From: Arsenophonus sp052174455
Lineage (GTDB): Bacteria; Pseudomonadota; Gammaproteobacteria; Enterobacterales; Enterobacteriaceae
Reading direction: 5' to 3'
Assembly (NCBI GenBank): GCA_052174455.1
Contig: JBQMRP010000057.1
Coordinates: 1 to 64,000 of the forward strand
DNA length: 64,000 nt
Positions within the stretch are counted from its first letter, which is position 1; each line of letters starts with the position of its first letter. The translations under genes and the position numbers were made by a program. The notes beneath the pieces were generated by a model that saw nothing but the letters and a program-made list of their open reading frames with translations, did not search any database and was not told the DNA's origin. Of the stretch, positions 21,753 through 32,199 are shown in pieces.

Positions 21753-22649
21753 TCTATGTAGAGGTCAAACCTTTAAAATTAATGAATAAAATACATTATG
21801 CTATTTTAGTCTAATAGAACTTTTATATTGGAATGCTGCTCATAGCAGTTTACTTGTTTTTGATAATCTATATCAAATATTAATAATTACTATGAACGTA
21901 AATTACATTAAAAGTGAAACTCACTAAAATAACTTACGTTTATACGTTTATTACTATTTAATAATATTGATTCTTGTACCACTTTTACCTATTAATGTTC
22001 CATTACTATAATCTATATCAAATTAATCAATTAATCCATTTTCTATTATTTTCATGTTGCGTAATTCTATTTTTTAAAACTTTTTGATTATAAAATATAG
22101 GAATGCCAGTTTCAATATTTGAAAAGTTATTTTACGTTTTTTGTATGCTCAACATATTAATTTTCCTAAAAAATCCTAACAGGATACTAAATAAGCATCA
22201 AGTTTTAATAAACTTAACCATACCATTAATTATATACAATTATATAAAATTAATAAAATGCATTTTTACAAAAAATTTTGTTTAAAATTTACATGTAATT
22301 ATTTTACATTAAATTTAATAAAATTAAATTTTATCTAATAAATTAGAACAATTTAACATGTAAATTATATTAATAAATACCTATATTAGGTCATTATTAT
22401 ATAATAATATTATTAATATAGTTAATAATCTAAATATTTTTTTGGAAATTAATTTCCCTATAGATTGCAATTGTTGAATATTGATATAATTTGATTTATC
22501 TAACAAATTTATTTTATTTTATTTATAGAAATTTTTTCAGAATACGCCTACCCAACCAGTTGGTTTACAATATTCAATTAGCTGTCTTAAACAATGCACA
22601 TCCGCTTTTTTATAAATATTCTTCAAATTGACTACTACTGTTTGAATAC
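21753..22649. other. AT-rich region without recognised genes
   Basis: About 0.9 kb of very AT-rich DNA. A 60-codon open stretch (22103-22285) is a low-complexity, I/L/K-rich product of AT bias with no ribosome binding site and no family resemblance. Confidence 0.5.
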
Positions 22650-25076
22650 CTATATTAGCAAAGGTTGTTGATATAATTTTATTATACTGTATCAAAGATT
22701 TTCGCTACAGCGGTTGACATGAAAAGTAAATAGTTATACAGGTCAATAAAACTATTTCTTCACTTCCTACTACATAAAGTTACATTTCATTAGTTAGCTC
22801 AGTGATAATCTATCGGATAATATTAATTCATAAATTAAAACAACTCATTGCACTTTATCTTACCAATATTGTTACAGTAAACATATTATCCGCTTAGTAT
22901 ATTCATTTATATGATAGTTAGAGTGATATTATCGTAAAACCTCTGATTGCAGGAAAACATTTAACAATCGTACTGGTAATCCTCTAACGGAACTACATTA
23001 CAAAGATAGATGCTTTAATTATCTAGTTTATTAGTAAATATGATATATAATAATTAGGCTACGTTTCACTCTGATATTTAATAAATTTATTCTCCATTCT
23101 TAATTGGATGTTGTTACCACCAGGATCACAACAGACTAAATCTCTTTAGGCAACTTTATTTTCTGAAGAAATGAGAGAGCAGCTTAAATATCATTGAAAT
23201 ACTTGTTTTTAAAGCTACAGTGCTTTGCGCATCAGATTCATGGCCTCGCTACCACAAAAACCGATTTAATCGGATTTGTCGTTCTTATGACGCAACTGCG
23301 CTGAATGAAAGTTGTAGAGTGCCATCACCTCTTCTCGATTTTTCTTTAACTTATTCATCGCTTTATAGTGCCTCACTAAAAAATATTCCAACAAAACATC
23401 AAAGGATTTATTAACAGTATCACAATTCTCTGATAATTATATATCCCGTAGGATCACTTTAACTTTCAGTGTTGTATCTTCTTTGAAGAGCGAAGCCAGT
23501 ACATCAATCGTTTTATGTAGCTAATAGCGTTAGTGCTGCATGTCTGGGAATATTCTTTGGCCGACATTGTGAATTCTAAAAACAAAGAGATTAGATTTCT
23601 CTAGCAAATCTGAGAGATACGATTAAGCTACGCGCTCGCAGTCTATTGAGCTGTTAGGAGAGGTTCCTTTCTAACTCTTAACAACCATCTTCGATTATAA
23701 TTGCTTTCTTACATTTATACTCAATGACCTCAATCAATGAGCAGCAAGCAAAAGCGATCACCTGCCTAACAGAGGTTATATATCGATACAAAATAAACCA
23801 TTAGGCGTATTGCTTAAATCACAAATCTACCCATTCCTTATGTTCTTTAAACAATTGTTATTTCAGTCTCCTGATGGTACTCCAGAGAGAGCATGTGCTT
23901 TTTACCAAGAATCATACCAAAACTTTATGAAAATACCGGTAGAGATACCCCACAGATACACAGCCCATAGCAGTAACTCTTTAACGCTTTTTGCATGATT
24001 CAGGTAAGACAGCAATGAGCTCTTGAAGGATTACTCTGTTACCACTGGAGAATTTCTAACCTTAGGCACTTTAATCTCAATATCGCTAATACCATCTTAT
24101 AGGTTGACTGTGCTAAATAAACCGTCATGGAAGACGAATAATATCTGTAGACAAAGTAATTGATTATTTTCTTAGAAAATGAATTTGAGAACCGTCTCAA
24201 CAGCGCGGTGCCTATCAGCATTCTGATATAATTACGGATAAGTTAGTGTAATGGATTATGGGTGATATCTAGTTTTGCAGATACTTATAGATGGACTTTC
24301 ATAACATATCACATTTCTGTTATTGAAATTATTCATGAAATCAATCTGTAGGATACAGTAACATATCCGAAACGTCCAATACACCAGAAATGAACATAAA
24401 TCTAGTTATTTACGATATATGTTGAATAAATTGACTTTACAGGAGTCAAGGAAATAAATAGCTATCGATTTAAAAAACGTCTAGATATAAATGGCTTCAC
24501 TATTTTCTTACTTCAGCAAGCAGCAGCCAACATAAATACACTAAGTGCTATTGTTGAAGTTGACGAAATATTTTTCTTAATCCTTTAAAAGGGTCATTAT
24601 ATTCCACATAGGAAAGCTAGAAAAAATTCAAGAATAGGAGAAATAAAAAAGAAAGAAAGAATCGCAGTCTTAATTACCAGAAATCGACAAGGTCATGTGA
24701 GCGATAAGATTATTGAAAAGTTTAATATAAAGTGTATCAGCTGTTTTCTTAATGTAATTATTGATAAAGAATCAATATTTTATTTGGATGGAGCACAAAT
24801 CGTAAAAAATCTTTACCAGAGATAATGAAATTAGTCACCATCGCCTATTAAGATTAACTAATTAGAGAATTATTGATAAGTAATTTCATATTTAAGATAT
24901 GAACAAATTATATCAGTCAATTAAAAGATGTCTAAATAGACTGTATGGTGTAGAATTGTTTTAATTACCGAATTATCTAGCCTGAAGAAAATTGTTTGAA
25001 ACTACAACAATTAAAATACAAATGTGTCTACAAATTAGACTCTGTGAGCAGAGTAACAATCATTGCCAAGATAATC
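22650..25076 (+). mobile_element. IS1595-family element split by an IS256 copy
   Basis: The left part (22650-23050) starts CTATATTAGCAAAGGTTGTTG and includes RTGNPLTELHYKDRC, matching the TGTPLARLHYK region after the zinc-ribbon of IS1595 transposases. The right part (24403-25076) gives the equivalent of GIVEVDEIFFLNPLKGSLYST, ARNRQG and a C-terminal region. The two parts sum to about 1.08 kb, the same as the uninterrupted copy at 18525. Related 8-mers ATGATATA and ACGATATA flank the IS256 insertion. Confidence 0.82.
23051..24402 (-). mobile_element. IS256-family element nested in IS1595
   Basis: A minus-oriented copy of about 1.35 kb, from TAATTAGGCTACGTTTCACTC (3' end) to TCCAATACACCAGAAATGAACATAA (5' end). 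It interrupts the IS1595 transposase just after its zinc-ribbon part. Heavily decayed. Confidence 0.85.
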
Positions 25077-25364
25077 TAATAAATAATTATTAAAGTTTAT
25101 TTTATGCTATCAACAAAGATAATTTATCCTAACAAAGAATTTATGATAAAGAATAACAAAATTTAAAAACAAATCAGAAATTTTTTATTGATTTTATCAA
25201 AATTATTTGTAATTAAAAAATTAAGATAAATTTTTTAAAAAATATTAATTTACTCAAATTTATCTTTTATATCTCGTAAAAATGCGTAGTATATGTACTC
25301 TATACAATCATAGAATGATTTTCTTTTATCACCTATGTATATTTTAGTTAAAATTAGATAAATT
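25077..25364. other. Gene-free spacer before dusB
   Basis: AT-rich DNA with no recognised gene. It is the place where the dusB-fis operon promoter should lie (prmA, the usual upstream gene in relatives, is not seen). No confident -35/-10 pair could be assigned. Confidence 0.4.
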
Positions 25365-26319
25365 TCCTCATTCGCACAACACCAATAATGGGGATCCACC
25401 TATAGTTTTTTTGGTCACTGCATTACTCAATGAGTGTTAATATAACAGTATCAAAGATGCTGTTTTCTAACATTCGATATTTGGAAAATAAATAAATCCA
25501 GATTAGAAATAATCTATAGTGATGAATGAGTATTTATTCTGTGAAATTGTAGACAGTAATTCTGATGAAATAAAATAGCGGCAGCTAGACAAATTAATGT
25601 TGTAAGTAATACTCAGATCATCAAATATCAATATGGGTTATTCTGCTAAGAAAACAAATCGTAAGTTCGCAGGTTTATTCAGTATAATTACGTTATTTAA
25701 CGCTGGTTAAAAAATTCTATTAATTGTTGTGAATCCAGTTAATGTTCCTGTTATATTTAAGATTTAAACTGGTTTAGTTACCTAAAGAACAAAACTGTAT
25801 AAAAATATCTCAACTAATTAAACGTTATTGTACTATTCAAGTTATAACTATTCATGATATAACTCATTCTTAATTATTTAATGATGTAACTGAAATATGA
25901 CAATGTTCAAGTAACTAAATAAAATGTTAGTATTCCTATTTATCGCTAATGGCGATATTATTGACCCGCTCAATACTAGAACGGTGCTTAACTACACTGG
26001 ATCTGACGACTTAATGATTGATTGAGTTGCTCAGGGGCAGAGCCCTGGATTTTTCTGTAACTATAGCATTATCTGGAAACAGTTAAGTTACTGCTATTTA
26101 TACCTATTGCTAAAGTGCAGTGCTTAATGTAATCGCATGTTAAGAATCTGCAAGACTTTTATGGTCAAGATAAAGAATCGGCGGAGCGTGCAAGCATATC
26201 TTTTAGTACTTAAGAGAAACATGCACTTGATGCCAGTTTTGGCGCACATTTAGCACGATAGAGAACACCAGAAAAAAATCTGGAGATGTTTGGAGGCATA
26301 TTCGAAAAATTTTGTATAA
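25365..26319 (+). pseudogene. dusB: dusB (tRNA-dihydrouridine synthase B), decayed
   Basis: The frame-broken translation follows DusB in order: APIMGI near the start, ITVSKMLFSNI (DusB MTVSEMMSSNP), VPVIFKI near residue 140 (DusB VPVTLKIRTG), IANGDIIDPLNTRTVLNYTGSDDLMI (DusB has IANGDITDPLKARAVLDYTGADALMI) and a C-terminal EAYSKNFV. There are many internal stops and indels. The remnant ends 25 bp before the fis ATG, the same spacing as the E. coli dusB-fis operon. The enzyme made dihydrouridine in tRNA; that activity of DusB is lost here. Confidence 0.88.
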
Positions 26320-26344
26320 ATTAAAGAAAAGAGCTCACAGAATT

Positions 26345-26641
26345 ATGTTCGAACAACGCGGAAATCCTGATGTACTAACCGTTTCCACTGTAAATTCACA
26401 AGATCAAATAACTCAAAAACCACTACGTGATTCAGTTAAACAAGCACTGAAAAACTATTTTTCTCAACTTAATAACCAGGATGTTAATAACTTATATGAA
26501 TTAGTATTATCTGAGATGGAAAAACCATTATTAGATATGGTAATGCAATACACCCGTGGAAATCAAACCCGTGCTGCATTAATGTTAAGCATTAACCGTG
26601 GAACTCTACGTAAGAAATTAAAAAAATATGATATGAATTAG
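26345..26641 (+). CDS. fis: DNA-binding protein Fis
   Basis: Fis is a 98-residue nucleoid-associated protein that bends DNA and activates rRNA and other growth-linked promoters. From the ATG at 26345 the product is exactly 98 residues, MFEQRGNPDVLTVST.... The dimer core LRDSVKQALKNYFSQL and the C-terminal helix-turn-helix TRAALMLSINRGTLRKKL keep the family pattern. An upstream in-frame extension is the tail of the dead dusB and is not part of the protein. Fis is normally co-transcribed with dusB, and upstream dusB sequence is reported to aid its translation in E. coli. Here dusB is destroyed while fis is perfect, so the operon promoter probably still works, which is inference. Confidence 0.96.
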   Translation: MFEQRGNPDVLTVSTVNSQDQITQKPLRDSVKQALKNYFSQLNNQDVNNLYELVLSEMEKPLLDMVMQYTRGNQTRAALMLSINRGTLRKKLKKYDMN

Positions 26642-26700
26642 TTACACATATAATTAATATATGATTAAAAGTACTTTTATATTTTAATTTAAATACTTTT

Positions 26701-28046
26701 AGAATTATACTTATTTCTAGTATATGATATTTTGTAGATGCCGGCGAGACATCTTTTTTATTGCTTTCGTGGATGATTTCAACAATAAAGAGATGATATA
26801 CCCTGAAAGCCTAGACTACCAGGTATCCGCAAAACTAGATATTACCCTATTCTCTTGCATTAACTTATCAATAATAATGGCAGAAAACTGATAGGCGACG
26901 TTGTTAATGCTGTGCTCGAAACCATGCTTCTGAAATATAATTAACGCCGTCTTGTCGACGAATGCCAACCCGGCGAGCATAACGGTTATTTGCTGAAGTT
27001 AGATATGCAGACGGGTATTAACGATGTTGAGATTGAAGTGCCTAATGGTCAGTCCCATTTTCGCTAAAATGGGATATACTTCAATAGCTTGTTGATTCCA
27101 AATTTACCTATTAGGTGGTTAAAGTCATCGATGATTTTTATGAAGCTCTGAGAATATTTTACGATGAAAGTAGATGATATCTCTGGAAAGCCACGCACCT
27201 ATCAGTAAACTGAAAACCCCGATCGCTTGAAGAGAACAAGCAATGGTAACTATGTGATTTAAACGATACTTCTTATTTATTCTTATCTGAAGGTATAATA
27301 CCGTTTTGTAAACCAAAGCTGATCGCCATTAGCCTGCTATTCATTGTTGTCGGCGCTACATAGATGTAAGTAGTTGTTTTGGATTGAAGATGCTTATCGA
27401 GAGATAGAAGTGAACTTGGATTAAATTATTAATGGCTGGTAAACGCGTTACTTAAGCGTATCTTCCAAGCTTACTATGTAAGACGGTGCCCTTGGTTTTA
27501 GAATGCAATGACAAAGATATTCTCAAACATGTACCATTGCCAATGGTTAGGTATATAATAGCTAATATTCTACTTTTATTCTTAAAAGGTTTAACTGAAA
27601 GTTAAGGGTGAACTAAAGGAGATTTTGTTAATAGAGAGTCGAAATGCTACTAATAAAGCTTTTGATATTTTATTGATAAGATTTTCAGCGTATCATCTCA
27701 GCGATTAGAAATCTAGATGATAATCAAAAAGAACCGCTGGTATTCTATAGTGTCCCGTCAGCGTACTTGTCGTCAATAAAAACGACGAATCCGATTAAAT
27801 CGGTTTTTAACGATAGTTAAACTATAAAACCGAGCATAAAGCACTGTAGTGCTAGAAAAATAACTATTTCAATGGCATTGAATTTTCTTCCGTCTGCTAA
27901 GAAAAATTAGAATCGCAGAATAAGGGGATTTGAGTTTTTAACCTTTGTAATAAACAATATCCAATTTAAGGATAGAAATAAATTTACAAAGTATCAAAGC
28001 GAAGCGATAGCCCTGTAACTACCATACACTATATTTTCTAATAACG
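26701..28046 (+). mobile_element. IS256-family element, near full length, decayed
   Basis: A plus-oriented copy of about 1.35 kb from GAATTATACTTATTTCTAGTATATG to CACTATATTTTCTAATAAC. The transposase N-terminal region is readable near 27010-27070 (GINDVEIEVPN) and the C-terminal region near 27720-27850. Many stops. Confidence 0.85.
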
Positions 28047-28096
28047 CTTTAAGCTTATTAGCTTTTAATGACTAAATAATATAAAAACAATAAATG

Positions 28097-28739
28097 TTAC
28101 TTGGTACCAAATATTTTATCGCCAGAATCACTTAAACCAGAAATAATATTACCATGATTATCCAAAATAATCATCAATAAATACTGTATAAAGTTCAATA
28201 TTAAAATGAGCAGCTTTCAGTACCTTAATACCTTCTGTTACAGCACCTAATACCAATATTTTTGTAACATAACAACCTACTTGTTTAAGTAAAATCAATC
28301 ATATTAATCATTAAACCACCGATTTCCAAGATCGGGTCAATAACCAATGCTTGCGTTTATTAATGTTTTAAACTAGCTTTAAAAATATGAAATAAGGTTC
28401 TATCACCTTTTCATCACTAAATATACCAACAACACTTATTCTGACACTGGAAAATACTTCCAACACCCACCCATCATTCCTAATCCCGCACGTAAAATTA
28501 GCACGACAGTAATTTTTCTTTTAATTTTCTCAATATTTACCTGATTACAATTACCATTTTATTATAATTGTTTCTGTTTTTATTGTTTATTTTTCTAAGT
28601 TTGCTGTTGCTTCATAAGTTAACAGACTTCCACCTCACCTCTGAGACTAATTAATGAAAACATTTAGTGCTAATATTTTTATCCCGCAATAAACTTAAAT
28701 TATGTTTAACTAACAGATATTTTATCTCAACTATTTCAC
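28097..28739 (-). pseudogene. upp: upp (uracil phosphoribosyltransferase), decayed
   Basis: The minus strand gives EIVEIKYLLVKHNLSLLRD, then ISTK near the start (Upp: KIVEVKHPLVKHKLGLMRE, ISTK), a PRPP-loop region near 28330-28360, and the exact family end DSGDKIFGTK before a TAA stop at 28097. A one-base loss at the start and several frameshifts and stops break the frame. The enzyme converted uracil to UMP. It is divergent from purM, the usual enterobacterial arrangement. Confidence 0.88.
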
Positions 28740-28969
28740 GCTACTCTCCTTCAGCACAACCATCTACAATAAAATTATCAAATTATAGCGATTTTAGCGC
28801 TGCTCACTAATAAATTAATATTTTTCTGCATGTGGAATTCATTTTGCAGACTTTTAAGTTTTATGAAACTAATATTAAAGGTCTCATAAACGTTTTCTTA
28901 GAGTAGTAGAATTATTGTTGTTTTATCTATTTTACAAAAAATACAATCGCATTTGGGAAGAGCTTTCTG

Positions 28970-29873
28970 TAACGGTAAAATTATTCAAATATAAAAGATA
29001 CTGGTATCAATTTTTATGCAGAAATACACTTGTTGAACGTATTAAAAGTGCTGCTAAAGAAACTCACTGCCCGGAAGTAATAGAAGAATAAGACTCACTT
29101 TGTGCCTTACACAAATATCGTGAATCAGTATTAGTTTAAGGTATAAATAGTATCGGAACAAAACTGCGATTAGCAATCGCCTTAAAAGACCATGATACAA
29201 TTGACATTTATTTAGTTGCTATGTACGTTAATAATCTAATTTTTCAAGGGGTGAAACTGCTTTTTTTCTTAATTATTACGCAATCGATAAACTAGAAGTT
29301 ATCACAGAAATCAGCATAATAAATTAAAATCATTGCAATTGACTGTAAATATTAAGATTATATCAGTAGTCAATGGTAAAATAGTAAAAATTTCATCTTT
29401 ATCTCATGGTAAAAATTGTAATATAATAGATTTTTTGTGTTGCTGTTGTCAAAAAAAAAGAAATAAAATTATTAATGGTAGTGAAGTTAAAACTGGCGAT
29501 GCGGTAATTGCTTTAGCTGTTATGTCCTGAGCTAATTTCAATTATTTTTCATTAATTAGAAATTCTACACAGTTAAACCAAATAAATCCAGGCACAATAC
29601 AACTAGAACATAAATTATTTCTTAATCATTTATTATAGCCACATAACACACATATATGTTAAAAAATTCTAATTTTAGTTAAAAACAAGATATTTATCCT
29701 ATTACTTATATCATCGGTGGTATTTTTTAAAAAATATTTTTCGTGTCTTAACCTGCAAAATAAGTCTCTGACGCATTATAACCGATCAAGTGATTAGATG
29801 AGAAACCCTGACATAATAATAATATTATTATAATCAATACGGATGAACCACAAGTAAAAATCAATATATAAAA
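28970..29873 (+). pseudogene. purM: purM (AIR synthase), decayed
   Basis: The translation with stops gives NTLVERIKSAAKETHCPEVIEE, CALHKYRESVLV, GTKLRLAIALKDHDTIDIYLVAM (PurM: [23 protein letters not shown]), NKIINGSEVKTGDAVIALA and a final PQVKINI. Frameshifts are spread throughout. The largest open part (29333-29530) is only a piece of this gene. Loss removes phosphoribosylaminoimidazole formation in purine synthesis. Confidence 0.87.
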
Positions 29874-29875
29874 AT

Positions 29876-30512
29876 TAAGTGATATTAATTTCTAGTAATG
29901 ACAGCAATTTGCAAGTCATTATTGATGCTTGTCAGAAATAAAATATTGTTACCAAAATTAGTGCGGTTTCAGCGATAATCCAACTCTTATAACTTAGAAG
30001 GTGCTAAGCAAAGCAGCATCCCAAGTGTCATGATGCAAAAAGCAGATTACGTAGATAATCATAATTATGATGGTTATCTCTAATAACCAAATAGTACTAT
30101 ATTAACCAGATCTAATAAATACTAGCAGCATATATATTCATATTCTTTACAACACCACCATTCTCCTTAGCCATTTTTTAGGTAAAAATTAATATTCATC
30201 TTTCATTATTTATTAAATATCTTAAATTAAAGATACCACCAAAAAAAACAGTGTTAAATAGTAATCAAAGAGTACGGCACTTCTCAATCCAGTTTCTTAT
30301 CTAGAAACTGGATACAGGCCCGATTAATTTATAAGGTAAAACGTTTATCTTTGGCAAAGATAAATTGCAAGATATTGTTGCACATGTTCAAATACAAGAA
30401 ACATCGTATTTATCCATTAGTCATTAATTGATTTATTAAAGGCCGCTTCTTAGCTATAGTTAATGATCCAACTTTCCTGGATCATTGTAAACTATCTAAA
30501 TACAGTTATGCT
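29876..30512 (+). pseudogene. purN: purN (GAR transformylase), decayed
   Basis: It starts with ISSNDSNLQVIIDACQK (PurN: ISGNGSNLQAIIDACK). Near 30300-30330 it gives LDTGPINL (PurN: LDGGPVILQAKV), followed by DIVAHVQIQE and a C-terminal RLLAIVNDPTFLDHCKLSKY. There are several frameshifts and stops. It directly follows purM, the normal operon order, and shares its fate. Confidence 0.85.
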
Positions 30513-30666
30513 AATTTCATTGTCATGACCATCACTTTATAATGCCAATGAAATCACAATTTTTATACTAATAGTAACAGATATTTATACTAATTCTAAT
30601 TGATTAATTTTATAGTAATGATCAACCAGTATTTAAATAAGCAGTTATAGAAAATTGAGTTTATTC

Positions 30667-30947
30667 AAGTTATGCTAATCTCTACATCATAGAGTTTCAG
30701 AAACGCTTGCGTATCCTACTAATTGATTTCGTGTATGATGTCAACAACAGAGAGATAATATGCCATAAATTTATCATACAAATAATATCTGGTTTCAGGA
30801 ATAACACCTTTGTATGGAATTCTATTGTAGAATATGGCATTTCAATATCTATGATATTGAAATAATTTATGAAAGCAATTAACAGAATACGCCACTATCT
30901 CCAAAACTACATATAATAACAAAAATTAATATAACTCGAGCCTACTG
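30667..30947. mobile_element. Two IS256 5' ends head to head (inverted remnant)
   Basis: 30667-30782 is the first ~115 bp of an IS256 copy in plus direction (AAGTTATG...CATAGAGTTTCAG...AACAACAGAGAGATAATATGCCATA). 30783-30947 is the same 5' end in minus direction, ending TAACAAAAATTAATATAACTC. The two face each other and leave nothing of the transposase body. Confidence 0.7.
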
Positions 30948-31689
30948 TGAGTCTGAAATAAAATAAAATGCTTGTTGAATATATTCAAGGTTTAAATAAT
31001 GTTGTAATACATGGTTTATATAGCACTTATCCTTAACTATTTTATTAGTACCAATTATAAACAAAGTTACTTTATCAGTATGATATTATCATTTTTTAAC
31101 ATCTACCTTATATCTATAGTTTTCCATCTATTCTGAAATAGTAGTTCGATAAAGTATTAACTCGAAACTTTGTTTGTAAACAAAATTAACAATTTAAAGA
31201 GAAATATTGGCGCCCAAGTGTTACCTCATAGAAAGGAAAAGCCTCAGGAAGCTTACCAATATAGTTCTTATAACTATTTCTCATTAATTGAATTTCTACA
31301 TCCTTTTGAACTTATTACCTTATTCATCAATGAATTGGTTATTACTGACAATTATTTATAGACAAGAAGATAGTTTCTTGAAGGTATGCGGAATGTGAAA
31401 ATCCTATCGTGATTGCCTAAATTATCCTTAGAGCATAGAGGATTATAATTATGAAAGAATTTAGTTTACTCTCTTATATTAGCATGTTCCTGCTAGCAGC
31501 AGGTATCACTATAATATACCTATTGCACAAAAAATTCGTCTAGGTACTAGATTAACATATTTATTAACCGATATTGTTATTTATTTAGCGTTTGTCCTAA
31601 TAGTTTATAATAACTGTTGATGAAATTATGCATTTCGCTAAATTAAGTGTAATTTTTTATTTTTTTAATTGACCAGATCGACCAAATAA
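30948..31689. other. Unassigned decayed region with membrane-like fragments
   Basis: No family is recognised. A 63-codon open stretch at 31170-31361 (plus) contains HRKEKPQEAYQYSSYNYF and looks less random than chance AT-rich frames. At 31451-31620 (plus) hydrophobic coding-like sequence reads LLSYISMFLLAAGI and, after a frameshift, IRLGTRLTYLLTDIVIYLAF. These may be remains of one or two small genes, the second a membrane protein. No function is proposed. Confidence 0.35.
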
Positions 31690-31940
31690 TTACTGAGAAT
31701 CTGATTATGAATTATTTCATATAATTGTTAAGCAAATACTTGATTACGTCCTAGCTATTCACTAATAGCTAGCTCTTTAAAGACGAAAATCCTTAACACC
31801 AACTTTCTGAGTAAATTTAACAATAGCTGATTGATTAACTCCTATTTATTCGGCTATTCATTATAATGAAAGTCGTAATATCAATTCTAGTTGTTCAAAA
31901 ATAAAGTTTGAAATTTTCTGCTTATTTAACGTTAATTTAT
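31690..31940 (-). pseudogene. murR: murR-like RpiR-family regulator, N-terminal HTH remnant
   Basis: On the minus strand the translation gives KISNFIFEQLELILRLS, then IAE, IGVNQSAIVKFTQKVGVKDF. This is the N-terminal helix-turn-helix of RpiR-type regulators (pattern IAxxxGVSQSSIVKFAQKLGFKGF). Stops and a broken helix exclude function. It is divergent from the murQ-murP gene, the place of MurR, which represses murQP in E. coli. The C-terminal sugar-binding half was not recognised. Confidence 0.68.
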
Positions 31941-32199
31941 GTAAAAACCATGAAATTTACTCAAAAAAGCCATATTATATACCTAAAATGATTCCCAATA
32001 TTAGGATAATTAGATTAAAATAATTATAATAAATTATTCCTATTTTATTATTAATAGCTAATTAATTATTTAATTAACTATTAATATAATATTTTTATTT
32101 CCTTATTTCTATGAAATAGATCTCTTTGTTCTCAATAACAGATATAAAAAAATAAATAATTTCTTAATATCTCTCAAAAATTACATACAGGAAATACTA

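Noticed and set aside
22103..22285. 60-codon frame rich in Ile, Leu and Lys
   Set aside because: Composition is that of AT-rich noise, without a ribosome binding site or relatives that I recognise.
29333..29530. Open frame of 65 codons with KIINGSEVKTGDAVIALA
   Set aside because: It is a fragment of the purM pseudogene in one of its surviving frames.
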